A stretch of DNA of 64,000 nt from Kiritimatiellia bacterium (GTDB lineage: Bacteria > Verrucomicrobiota > Kiritimatiellia > RFP12 > DVOR01). Positions 18,217-26,058 of the stretch are shown one piece after another; within the stretch, counting starts at the first letter, position 1, and each line of letters opens with the position of its first letter. The DNA lies in NCBI GenBank assembly GCA_017531445.1, contig JAFXKZ010000001.1, forward strand, positions 159,037 to 223,036, read 5' to 3'. A model generated the notes under the pieces. The model was not told the DNA's origin, searched no databases, and saw only the letters and a list, made by a program, of their open reading frames with translations. The position numbers and the translations under genes were made by a program.

Positions 18217-19542
18217 TTACTTGCGGATGAGTGCGAGCACTTCATCGCGCTTGGCTTCCATCTCTTCGGTGCTCTTGGTGCTTTCAAGGTTGAGACGCAC
18301 GAGCGGCTCGGTGTTGGAGCAACGCACGTTGAACCACCAGGTGGGGTATTCCACGCTGACACCATCGAGTTCAAAGACGTTGCCATCGGCATACTTTTCC
18401 TTGATTTCTGCAAGGATTTCCAACGGATCGCGGGCGACCTTGGTATTGATCTCACCGGAGCAGGCATACTTGCGCAGGGGCGCGATCAATTCCGAAAGCG
18501 GCTTGTCGGAATTGGTCACGATGTTGCAAAGTGCGATGACTGCCATCGAAGAAGATTCCGCTACAAAGTTGTCACGGAAGTAGTAATGTCCGGAAAGTTC
18601 GCCGGCGAAGATGGCTTTGTGCTCGCGCATTTGTGCTTTGATGAACGCGTGGCCCACACGGCTCATCATCGGAATGCCGCCGGCGGCTTCAATTACTTCC
18701 TTGACCACACGGCTGGAGCGCAGGTCGTAGAAAATGACACCTTTTTCGCGGCTGAGCACATCCTGTGCGATGAGTGCCGTGATCAGATCCATCGGGATGA
18801 TTTCGCCTTTTTCGTCAATGAAGCCGGCGCGATCGGCGTCTCCGTCAAAGGCAACGCCAAAGTCATACTGCCCTTCGCGTACGGTCTTCTGCAAATCTGC
18901 CAACGTGGCGTGATGCAACGGATTCGCCTCGTGGTTGGGGAAACTGCCGTCGATATCGCCGAAGAGACGGGTCTGATCGATTTCGTCTTCAAAAGTTTTG
19001 GCTTCCGGGATGCCCATACCATTGGCGTAGTCGATGGCCAGTTTCGGACGGCGGGCAAAGTTCATGAAAGGACGGATATGGGCGCGATATTCCGGAAGAA
19101 TGTCGTAGGTGCTCACGGTACCTGCGGTTTCTGCCACGGGCTTGAATGCCTGCGCTTTGACAATCTGTTCAATCTCTTCAATGCCGGTTACACCGGAAAT
19201 CGGCACAGCTTCGGCGCGGCACAATTTGAAGCCGTTCCATTCGGCAGGATTGTGCGATGCGGTGATCATGATTGAGCCTTCAGCTTTGAGGGTGCCGTTG
19301 GCATAGTAGTTCATCGGGGTGGAGCATTCGCCGATATCCACCACGTCCGCGCCCATTTCAGTGATGCCGCGTGTCAAGGCTGCCTGTAGCGGAATCGAGT
19401 GTGGGCGGCAGTCTCTGCCGATAACCACTTTTTTTGCTTGCGTGAAGGTGATATACGCCTTGCCGATGTCATAGGCGATGGCTTCGGTCAGATCGTCTCC
19501 GTAAATACCGCGGATGTCATAAGCTTTGAAAATGCCGCTCAT
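18217..19542 (-). CDS. Phosphomannomutase/phosphoglucomutase
   Basis: This 441-residue alpha-D-phosphohexomutase interconverts hexose 1- and 6-phosphates. Domain 1 starts with FKAYDIRGIYG and contains the phosphoserine loop ITASHNPAEWNG. Domain 2 has the Mg loop FDGDADRAG, domain 3 the sugar-binding loop FAGELSGHYYFRD and domain 4 the phosphate-binding VRCSNTEPLVRLNLE. GELSGHYYF favours the dual mannose/glucose enzymes. ATG 19542 is chosen because it directly precedes the conserved start and has GAAAGGAA upstream. Together with galK it would link galactose to glucose- or mannose-phosphate pools and to the surface-polymer genes. Confidence 0.92.
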   Translation of the reverse strand: MSGIFKAYDIRGIYGDDLTEAIAYDIGKAYITFTQAKKVVIGRDCRPHSIPLQAALTRGITEMGADVVDIGECSTPMNYYANGTLKAEGSIMITASHNPAEWNGFKLCRAEAVPISGVTGIEEIEQIVKAQAFKPVAETAGTVSTYDILPEYRAHIRPFMNFARRPKLAIDYANGMGIPEAKTFEDEIDQTRLFGDIDGSFPNHEANPLHHATLADLQKTVREGQYDFGVAFDGDADRAGFIDEKGEIIPMDLITALIAQDVLSREKGVIFYDLRSSRVVKEVIEAAGGIPMMSRVGHAFIKAQMREHKAIFAGELSGHYYFRDNFVAESSSMAVIALCNIVTNSDKPLSELIAPLRKYACSGEINTKVARDPLEILAEIKEKYADGNVFELDGVSVEYPTWWFNVRCSNTEPLVRLNLESTKSTEEMEAKRDEVLALIRK

Positions 19543-19733
19543 AATCGAAATTCCTTTCAAGGTTGATGCGTCTAGCATATCATAAATCAAGAGGCTGTGC
19601 CACTCTTTTTAAGGAATATCCATCCCGGTGAAGCGATGTGCAACGTTTGAAATGGGAGAAACGTGTTTCACTGCCGGGATTGGAGAGAAAGAGGTTCGGA
19701 AACGGGCGGAGGAAACCCCGCCGGAGCTTTGCC

Positions 19734-19818
19734 TCAATATCGCCGAAACGTTGACGCAACATGGGCGGTATTACCTCTGTAACATGGGCGAAACGCCTTT
19801 GCAACATCGCCCATGTTG
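19734..19818. repeat. 22-bp core array C
   Basis: This array sits in the 649-bp gap between the divergent phosphohexomutase gene and tRNA-Ile2. Forward cores AACATGGGCG lie at 19758 and 19781 and a reverse core CGCCCATGTT at 19808-19817, exactly 17 bp after the second forward core. The 17-bp gap ends in AACAT, so AACATCGCCCATGTT is itself nearly palindromic. A weaker copy (CAATATCGCCG) opens the array at 19734. The rest of the gap shows only a small hairpin at 19879-19897 and no supportable gene. Confidence 0.87.
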
Positions 19819-20191
19819 ATTGAGCGGTTTCGCGCGCTTTCAGAAACCGTCCGCGCAGCGCGTGTAAAGGGATCTGGCGCACCTTAAGGCCAGGTGCTGT
19901 GCAAATGCCCGAAAGACGGCACTGGAGGGGATTATTTTTACGGGTGGATTTACGTTGAATTGCGCTTCTTGTTGCAACCGATAATTGCTTTGGCTTGGTA
20001 TACACAAAAAGGAAAACGGAGTCTCGGGGCGAAGCGTTGCTCAAAGCGCGTTTTCCGCCTTCCGGTTTGAGTGCGGCGCGTCTCTATGCGCAGGAGCAGG
20101 CAGTGAAAACAGCAGATTCTGCCTTTGGCATAGGCATTCCTGAAAGAAATGTGATACAATGCAATCTACATTTCGCAACGTTTTGTTGCCC

Positions 20192-20267
20192 GGACCTGTA
20201 GCTCAGCGGTCAGAGCAGGGGACTCATAATCCCTTGGTCGGCGGTTCAAATCCACCCAGGTCCACCA
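20192..20267 (+). tRNA. tRNA-Ile2 (anticodon CAU, lysidine type)
   Basis: The 76-base cloverleaf has acceptor arms GGACCTG/CAGGTCC, a D-arm with GCTC/GAGC, an anticodon loop CTCATAA and an encoded ACCA end. The CAU anticodon would normally mean Met, but the body (AGAGCAG, then CTTGGTCG after the anticodon stem) resembles bacterial tRNA-Ile2, whose C34 is changed to lysidine by TilS; tilS is present at 53187. The T-stem GGCGG/CCACC has one C-A mismatch (20242/20254). A possible -10, TACAAT, lies at about 20154. Elongator tRNA-Met is the alternative. Confidence 0.85.
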
Positions 20268-20309
20268 TTTTTTTGCTTTTAATCTTTACAGGGCGTTCCG
20301 AGAGTTCAG

Positions 20310-20350
20310 ACGGCGTGTCGCACATCCGTGTGCATCGCCGTGTTTTTTTT
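20310..20350 (+). terminator. Rho-independent terminator after tRNA-Ile2
   Basis: ACGGCG/CGCCGT and an inner GCACA/TGTGC stem with a TCCG loop are followed at once by G and eight T (20342-20350). It should end the tRNA transcript. The rest of the gap up to the rpsO promoter (20351-20641) shows no gene I can support. Confidence 0.8.
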
Positions 20351-20641
20351 GGGAAAAGGATGCGCCGGAATGGGGGAGTTCTCCCTTGGATTGGCAAAAC
20401 CGGAGCTGTGTAAAAAGCGGCGTTGTTGCCTCTGCAATGCGTGTTTTTTCAAACGATTTTGGCGTAAAAATATTCTGAAGTTGCATCCGGAAGGTGATAG
20501 AGGGGAGAGGGGTGTGCACCAAAGGATAAGACCGCGCTCATGGAAGAGACTGTTGGCAGAACGCAGGGGTGAGTCGCGGAGGGCGCAGGACACAGCGGAG
20601 GGACCCGCGCTGACGTTTTGTTCAAAAGCGATTGATTTTAC

Positions 20642-20670
20642 TTGTTTTAGGGGAGTAAATATGATATTTT
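20642..20670 (+). promoter_or_regulatory. Candidate rpsO promoter
   Basis: TTGTTT (20642-20647) and TATTTT (20665-20670) are separated by 17 bp in an AT-rich island upstream of rpsO. Neither hexamer is perfect. Confidence 0.35.
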
Positions 20671-20722
20671 ATCTGCCACTTTCCTGCGACGTGTCTTAGG
20701 ATACGTTCCCCGTTGCGGGCAA

Positions 20723-20739
20723 GCCCCGAAGTCCGGGGC
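20723..20739 (+). promoter_or_regulatory. Hairpin in the rpsO leader
   Basis: GCCCCG (20723-20728) and CGGGGC (20734-20739) form a GC-rich hairpin with a five-base loop, 44 bases before the rpsO start. S15 represses its own mRNA through leader structures in several bacterial groups, so this may be such a site. No homology to a known S15 leader class can be shown by eye. Confidence 0.35.
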
Positions 20740-20783
20740 AGCGTGAAAGGTGTTGAACCCCTCCAATGGAAGAGAGAACACCC

Positions 20784-21041
20784 ATGGTAGACAAAAACGC
20801 AATCCGTCAGCAGTTCCAGCGTCACGAACGTGACACCGGTTCGAGCGAAGTGCAGATCGCAACCCTCACGAAGAAGATTGAGGCGTTGACTGCTCACCTC
20901 AAGATCAACAAGAAGGATAATCATTCCCGTTATGGTTTGATCCGCATGGTGAACAACCGCCGCAAGCTTTTGGACTATCTCAAGCGCACTGATGAGCCGA
21001 CCTATCGCAAGATGCTTGCCGATCTCGGTCTCCGTCGCTGA
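20784..21041 (+). CDS. rpsO: 30S ribosomal protein S15
   Basis: The 85-residue protein begins [20 protein letters not shown] and carries the S15 signature: [13 protein letters not shown], then [29 protein letters not shown], the 16S rRNA-binding helices. Family members are about 89 residues. ATG 20784 is chosen over ATG 20766 because it fits the family start and has GGAAGAGAGA upstream. It is monocistronic here, with its own candidate promoter, a leader hairpin and a strong terminator; pnp, often next to rpsO, is absent. Confidence 0.97.
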   Translation: MVDKNAIRQQFQRHERDTGSSEVQIATLTKKIEALTAHLKINKKDNHSRYGLIRMVNNRRKLLDYLKRTDEPTYRKMLADLGLRR

Positions 21042-21065
21042 GTCCGGTTTCCGGAATTATCAGCC

Positions 21066-21104
21066 AAAGACCGCTCCGTTTCCGGGGCGGTCTTTGCTTT
21101 TTTT
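21066..21104 (+). terminator. Rho-independent terminator after rpsO
   Basis: AAAGACCGCTCCG (21066-21078) pairs with CGGGGCGGTCTTT (21083-21095) around a TTTC loop, with one G-T pair, followed by GC and seven T. This is a classic strong terminator 24 bases after the rpsO stop. Confidence 0.92.
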
Positions 21105-21287
21105 CCCGTTTAGGACTGGTGAACAGTTTTGAATAAAAGGGCGAAAATATGCAGTGGACGCAGTGAAAGCGTCTTTAATGACAGGCGTTCTCCGCTTGTC
21201 AGCAGGAGAATGATGCAGATGAAGGGGGGAAAAGTGGCGTTGTGTTCTGATTGATCCCCTCTGTCCATTCAGGGGCGGTGTGGCAGA

Positions 21288-21543
21288 AAAAGGGGAGAGA
21301 AGCCGCTTTAAGAATAGGCGCAATTCATTTACTGAATGAGCAGATTTTGGATGGTGTGACAGGCCGAAGGTATAGGAAATGTAAGCGGTGTTGAAACAGA
21401 CATCGGAGCGTGGCGGTAGGAAAAGGGGAGAGAAGTTGCTTTAGGAATAGGCGAAATTCATTTGCTGAATGAGCGGGTTTGAATGGTATAACAGGTCGAA
21501 GACATAGGAGGTGTAAGCGGTGTTGAAACAGACATCGGAGCGC
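21288..21543. repeat. Diverged tandem duplication, about 132 bp period
   Basis: Two neighbouring copies share long identical blocks: AAAAGGGGAGAGAAG at 21288 and 21421, and GTAAGCGGTGTTGAAACAGA at 21381 and 21513, giving a period of 132-133 bp. In between, the copies differ at scattered positions. No reading frame spans them. They lie in the 690-bp gap between rpsO and feoA, upstream of the feo operators. The function is unknown; a small RNA, regulatory tandem or decayed insertion are possible. Confidence 0.85.
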
Positions 21544-21617
21544 GATACGGGGAATCTTGAATAAGAGGTGGTAGCGACGCGGTAGGGCTGGATTGGGAAA
21601 CGTGGCGAAATGAGTGA

Positions 21618-21669
21618 TTAGTTTTGTCTAAAAAATGACTTGACGTCGGCTGTTAGTTTTTGCTAACTT
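21618..21669 (+). promoter_or_regulatory. feoAB promoter with two metal-regulator-like operators
   Basis: Two copies of TTAG-N6-CTAA occur, at 21618-21631 and 21653-21666, both with TTTT after the first half-site. Between them lies a -35 TTGACG (21640-21645), and TAACTT (21664-21669) would be the -10 at 18 bp. Operator 2 thus overlaps the spacer and -10 and operator 1 lies just before the -35. TTAG/CTAA half-sites resemble DtxR/IdeR/MntR-family boxes, so repression by an Fe(II)- or Mn(II)-bound regulator is likely. The regulator gene is not in the window. Confidence 0.65.
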
Positions 21670-21733
21670 ATGCGCCATTCAAGGAATTAGTCTATGCGAA
21701 CAATCAATAAAGTCGCGGAGATTTGAGGATTCA

Positions 21734-21970
21734 ATGATGGAAGTTACAGAGATGAAAGTAGGACAGCGGGCAGAGATTACCGGCTACATGGAAACGGAAG
21801 CGGGTTATCGTGCGAAGTTGTTGGCATTGGGATTGACGCGGGGGGCGATGATTGAGTTGATCGGGGTTGCGCCGATGGGCGACCCATTACGGTTGAAGGT
21901 GCGTGGATTTGAGCTTTCGTTGCGGCGTTCGGAAGCGGCGATTTTGAAATTGAAGGCGGTGGAAGAATGA
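21734..21970 (+). CDS. feoA: Ferrous iron transport protein A
   Basis: The 78-residue SH3-like protein has the FeoA pattern: MKVGQRAEITGYMETEAGYRAKLLALGLTRGAMIELIGVAPMGDPLRLKVRGFELSLRRSEA. It is a cytoplasmic partner that modulates FeoB. GAGG lies five bases before ATG 21734; ATG 21737 is an alternative. Its stop overlaps the feoB start (ATGA), so the two are coupled. Confidence 0.93.
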   Translation: MMEVTEMKVGQRAEITGYMETEAGYRAKLLALGLTRGAMIELIGVAPMGDPLRLKVRGFELSLRRSEAAILKLKAVEE

Positions 21971-24633
21971 AGCAGCGCAAGGTGACAGCGGCATTGGTGG
22001 GCAACCCGAATACAGGGAAGTCGACGTTCTTTAACGCTTGGACCGGGCTGCATCAGGTTACCGGCAATTGGCCGGGGGTGACGGTGGAGAAACTTCTGGG
22101 TGAGATTGATTTGCCCGGGGGTGATCAAATGACGTTGGTGGATTTGCCTGGGATTTATTCGCTGCATGCTGTTTCTGAAGACGAGCGTGTGGCGTCAGAG
22201 TATGCACGTGGTGGCGAAGCGGATTTGATCATCAATATCGTGGATGCGGTGAATCTGGAACGCAATCTCTACCTGACGTTGGCTTTGATGGAGTTGGGAA
22301 AGCCGATGGTGATGGTGCTCTCAATGACGGATATTTTGGAGCGTCAGGGCTTCAAAGTGGAGATGGGAGCACTTGCAGAACGCTTGGGGATTCCGGTGGT
22401 TTCTGCCAATATTCAACGTCGGGCGAGCCGGCAGACGTTGGAACGGGCGGTGCAGGAGGCGTTGGCAACAAAGCAGCGTCAGGTGCGCGTGGTCTACCCG
22501 GAGTCGCTGAATCAAGCCTTCTTGAAAGCATGGCGCGAGGGGGAACCCGAAGTGCGGGCGGTGCATCGTCTGGAAGGAATTATCCCCGGAGCGGAAGCTG
22601 TAATTGCTTCGGTAGAGGCGGTGCTGGGGACAACTCCGGATGTGCTGATTGCAGATGCACGGTATGACAAAATTGCGGAATTGACGCGCGGAATCGTCAA
22701 ACAGGTGGCACGGGCGCGCACGGAATTCGGGCGCACCTTGGATCGCTTCGTCTTGAATCGCTGGTTGGGGATTCCCATCTTTTTGGGAATCATGTATCTG
22801 CTGTTCTGGTTCACGCAAGTCGTCGGCGGGTGCTTCATTGATTTCTTTGACGTGCTGGGCGATACGGTGTTTGTTTCAGGTTTGGGTAACGTGCTGACGC
22901 TCTGCCATGCGCCTGACTGGGTAGTTACCTTGCTGGCTGATGGACTCGGAACGGGCGTTCAGACGGTAATGACCTTTATTCCTCCGGTCTTTTTCATTTT
23001 TCTGGGACTGTCTCTTTTGGAAGATTCAGGCTATATGGCGCGCGCAGCCTACGTGGTAGACCGTTTTATGCGTCTGCTGGGGCTGCCGGGAAGCGCGTTT
23101 GTGCCGATGTTGGTGGGCTTCGGGTGTACGGTGCCTGCGATTATGGCCACCCGTACACTCAGTAATCGCCGCGATCGTTTGCTGACCATCTTCATGGCAC
23201 CTTTCATGAGTTGCGGCGCGCGATTGCCAGTGTATGCCCTCTTCGGTGCGGCTTTCTTCGGATTGGCTTCGGGGACGATGGTGTTCGCAATTTATCTCAG
23301 TGGGATTCTACTCGCCGTCTTTACCGGGGTGCTGCTTAAGCATACGCTCTTTGTAGGAGACCCGGCACCGTTTATTTTGGAACTGCCGCTTTACCATATT
23401 CCACGTGTCGGAACCGTCTTCAAACAAGCATGGGAAAGGTTGCGTCATTTTGTCTTCAGAGCAGGTAAAGTGATGGCGTTGATGGTGCTGCTGCTCAGCG
23501 TTTGTGACAAGATAACCGTGCCGAATTTCTATGCTCCGGAATGTGAGAACGCGGCACCGATTTCGATTGTGGAGATGGGAGGTCGCGCGCTGGCTCCTGT
23601 CTTTACACCCATGGGCGTGGAAAGGGAAAATTGGCAAGGTTCTGTGGCACTCATCATTGGTCTCTTTGCCAAAGAGCAGGTGGTTTCCGCATTGAATACG
23701 CTTTATGCGATTGAAACAACGGCCGGAACGGAAGGACAGCTTACTGCCTCAACCTCTGAACTTGCGAGCGAAACGGATTCGCTTCCCGATGAAATCGCGC
23801 CGGAAAGTGTGCCGACCTGGGCAACAACGCGGGCGGCCTTCGCGGAAGGAATCGTGAATGCTTTTGCCACTATCCCGGAAGCTGTTGCCGGACTTTTGGG
23901 GACAATGCTTGATCCTTTAGGCGTTTCGATCTTTGCTTCTGAATATGAACAGGCGGTAAAGGTTATGGAAACGTTGGCACGTGCGGACCGTTCGGTGGAA
24001 CAACGTGCCGCGGGGTTGGCTAAGCTTGACGCCGTTCTGGGGATGGAATCGCTTCATACTGCGCTTGCCGAGGCTACCGTAACGCGTGATGCCATTGCAC
24101 AGCAAGTGGTTCAGAATCCGGAGCTTCAGTCCTCTTTGGATGCGGCGAATGCGACGCTTGAAGACGTTGTGACGCAGTTGCGCCATGCCAGTGAACTCCG
24201 CCGTTTTGCGATGGCTCTTGCGGAACAAACAGGTGGAAACGAAGCACTGGTTGCAGCCTTCAAGGATAAGGTGGAAGCCTATTACCGCGATTCCATGTCG
24301 GCGGAACTGGAGAGTGATGCTTCCCTGATGGAAACGTTGAGGACGAAGTTTGATCATGACAAAAATCGTGCGTTTGCCTATCTGCTGTTCGTCCTGCTGT
24401 ATGTGCCCTGTCTGGCGGCGATGGCCACCGTTGTGCGCGAAATCGGGTGGGGATATGGCATGATTCTTTTCTCGTATCTTACGATTTTGGGATGGTGTGT
24501 TGCGACACTCTACTTCCAGATTACGACAGGTCACACACTTACATGGGTCGTGACTCCGTGCGCCATACTTGCGGCTGTGGCAGCGGTCTTCTACGCGATT
24601 GGCCGCAAAACCAAGGTAAAACTCGTTGTATGA
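21967..24633 (+). CDS. feoB: Ferrous iron transporter FeoB with large C-terminal insert
   Basis: FeoB imports Fe(II) across the inner membrane. The N-terminal G domain has G1 GNPNTGKST (12-20), switch NWPGVTVE and G3 DLPG (59-62). The G4 position reads SMTD (119-122) instead of the usual NxxD, with TCA coding Ser. The membrane part contains the Gate motifs GFGCTVPAIMATRT and SCGARLPVY and ends with AYLLFVLLYVPCLAAMATV. At 888 residues it exceeds typical FeoB (about 770). The excess is a segment of about 200 residues, largely helical and charged, between the KEQVVSALNTLY helix and that late helix. Confidence 0.95.
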   Translation: MKQRKVTAALVGNPNTGKSTFFNAWTGLHQVTGNWPGVTVEKLLGEIDLPGGDQMTLVDLPGIYSLHAVSEDERVASEYARGGEADLIINIVDAVNLERNLYLTLALMELGKPMVMVLSMTDILERQGFKVEMGALAERLGIPVVSANIQRRASRQTLERAVQEALATKQRQVRVVYPESLNQAFLKAWREGEPEVRAVHRLEGIIPGAEAVIASVEAVLGTTPDVLIADARYDKIAELTRGIVKQVARARTEFGRTLDRFVLNRWLGIPIFLGIMYLLFWFTQVVGGCFIDFFDVLGDTVFVSGLGNVLTLCHAPDWVVTLLADGLGTGVQTVMTFIPPVFFIFLGLSLLEDSGYMARAAYVVDRFMRLLGLPGSAFVPMLVGFGCTVPAIMATRTLSNRRDRLLTIFMAPFMSCGARLPVYALFGAAFFGLASGTMVFAIYLSGILLAVFTGVLLKHTLFVGDPAPFILELPLYHIPRVGTVFKQAWERLRHFVFRAGKVMALMVLLLSVCDKITVPNFYAPECENAAPISIVEMGGRALAPVFTPMGVERENWQGSVALIIGLFAKEQVVSALNTLYAIETTAGTEGQLTASTSELASETDSLPDEIAPESVPTWATTRAAFAEGIVNAFATIPEAVAGLLGTMLDPLGVSIFASEYEQAVKVMETLARADRSVEQRAAGLAKLDAVLGMESLHTALAEATVTRDAIAQQVVQNPELQSSLDAANATLEDVVTQLRHASELRRFAMALAEQTGGNEALVAAFKDKVEAYYRDSMSAELESDASLMETLRTKFDHDKNRAFAYLLFVLLYVPCLAAMATVVREIGWGYGMILFSYLTILGWCVATLYFQITTGHTLTWVVTPCAILAAVAAVFYAIGRKTKVKLVV

Positions 24634-24707
24634 CGCACCAGAGGCAAGACGCTCCTCTGCCGTCAATTACTTCAATAACTCCCGTCTTTTACAGGAAAGG
24701 CATTCTT

Positions 24708-25640
24708 ATGAAAAAGTGTTTACATCGTCTTGCGCTGCTGGCTCTCTTCGGGTTTTCGGCATCGCTCATGGCTGCGCCTCAGGAAGTTGCAGTGGATAAC
24801 CAACCGGTGGATACCGTGGAATTGGATGAAAGCGAGGGCGGTTGGGTCTTTGGTGGTGCGGCAGGTTTGGACTTCTGTTCCAAGTATATCACGTATGGTA
24901 TTGTGGACAATCCGCATCCGATTTTGGTGCCGAGTGTGGAATTGTCACTTGCCAATGAGGACTATTTTACGATTGCAGTCGGGGTTGAATCAGTCTTTGA
25001 TACAACGAATTATGGTGCGAAAGAGGGTTTTTATAACGACCGCCGTTGGAAGTACATGGAGTTGGATCCATATCTGACGCTTTCCAAAACGTGGGACACA
25101 GAAGCAGCACTTGGCGGCAATTTGGTGACAGAAATCGGTTATCTGTATGAGTATCACCCCCGATCTTGCAACAAGCCTTCTTCCGAGTGGAGCTATCCCG
25201 ATACGCAATGGCTGACCTTTGCAATCGGGCTGGAAGATGACTTTCTGAATCCCACATTTACGCTGGAATATCAATTGGCGCGGCAGGGAATGGAAGGCGA
25301 TTGTGATGGAAAAGGCGGCGTTTATGCCACCTTTGAGATCTCCCATACCTTTGATCTCGGCACCCGGATGGGGATGGAAGAAGGGGTGCTTTGCCTTACG
25401 CCAGGTGCCGGTATCGGGATGGCAAACAAAGAGCGTAACATGGCAGATTTCGAGGAGAATGACCGGTTCATGTTCCGTGATGCCTTCGCTTCTCTGGAAT
25501 TGGCCTATGCGCCTTGTGAGGGGTTGACGCTTGCGCCCTATATCGGCTGCCATCAGCAGTTGGATTCCGATGCGAAAGACGCGACCGGCGATGATGACTT
25601 TGTTGCTTACGCAGGTGTGAGTCTCTCATACGAATTTTAA
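24708..25640 (+). CDS. Putative outer-membrane beta-barrel protein
   Basis: The 310-residue protein has an N-terminal signal peptide (MKKCLHRLALLALFGFSASLMAA, cleavage near APQ). The rest consists of alternating amphipathic strands rich in aromatic residues, Gly and acidic residues, and it ends in SLSYEF with the C-terminal Phe recognised by the BAM complex. The pattern resembles TorF-like or other small porins, but the family is not certain. It starts 75 bp after feoB with a good AGGAAAGG site and may be part of the same transcript, which would place it under iron control; that is inference. Confidence 0.7.
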   Translation: MKKCLHRLALLALFGFSASLMAAPQEVAVDNQPVDTVELDESEGGWVFGGAAGLDFCSKYITYGIVDNPHPILVPSVELSLANEDYFTIAVGVESVFDTTNYGAKEGFYNDRRWKYMELDPYLTLSKTWDTEAALGGNLVTEIGYLYEYHPRSCNKPSSEWSYPDTQWLTFAIGLEDDFLNPTFTLEYQLARQGMEGDCDGKGGVYATFEISHTFDLGTRMGMEEGVLCLTPGAGIGMANKERNMADFEENDRFMFRDAFASLELAYAPCEGLTLAPYIGCHQQLDSDAKDATGDDDFVAYAGVSLSYEF

Positions 25641-25683
25641 GTGAAATTAGAATAGACCTTTCGGATAACTCAAGATATACTTC

Positions 25684-25721
25684 CCGGATGCGGTTCTCTC
25701 TCCCCGCATCCGGTTTCTTTT
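25684..25721 (+). terminator. Rho-independent terminator of the feo/OMP transcript
   Basis: CCGGATGCGG (25684-25693) and CCGCATCCGG (25704-25713) form a perfect 10-bp stem around a pyrimidine loop and are followed by TTTCTTTT. Confidence 0.9.
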
Positions 25722-25983
25722 GGCTGTCATTCGGTGTGTTCCTTTATCCGGTCGTAAGTTTTTCGGAAGAAGGTTTGTTGGGAAGCGTGTAGATAACAGC
25801 GTTTGCAATTGATGGCATGAAAAGTTATCTTCTTTTTCGCTGGGAATGTGGATGTATTTGGCGGGAAGACTTCGGCGTGACAGGTGATTCTTCGGTGCAC
25901 ATTCAGGATATGGATCTACACCGTTTACCAAAGAAGAAAACCTGGAGTTCGCGCTTTTTCTTGGTCATTTTGTTATTTATGAC

Positions 25984-26012
25984 TTGTCACTGATGCTAGG
26001 ATGGGGTAGAAT
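25984..26012 (+). promoter_or_regulatory. Candidate pdxB promoter
   Basis: TTGTCA (25984-25989) and TAGAAT (26007-26012) are 17 bp apart, 47 bp before the pdxB ATG. Both are close to the sigma-70 consensus. The remaining gap from 25722 shows no gene. Confidence 0.6.
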
Positions 26013-26058
26013 AATGATGGAATTGGGAAGTAGTTTCCTGGTATTTTAAGGATGTGCG

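Noticed and set aside
19543..19620. Sigma-54 promoter upstream of the phosphohexomutase gene
   Set aside because: A TGGCAC on the minus strand is followed by TTGA, but the spacing is one base off and the conserved GC of the -12 element is missing.
20192..20267. Initiator or elongator tRNA-Met
   Set aside because: The anticodon is CAU, but the body matches bacterial tRNA-Ile2 better and the first acceptor pair G-C is not that of an initiator. An elongator cannot be fully excluded.
20328..20699. 123-codon frame downstream of tRNA-Ile2
   Set aside because: It starts within the tRNA terminator and runs through the candidate rpsO promoter; no protein pattern.
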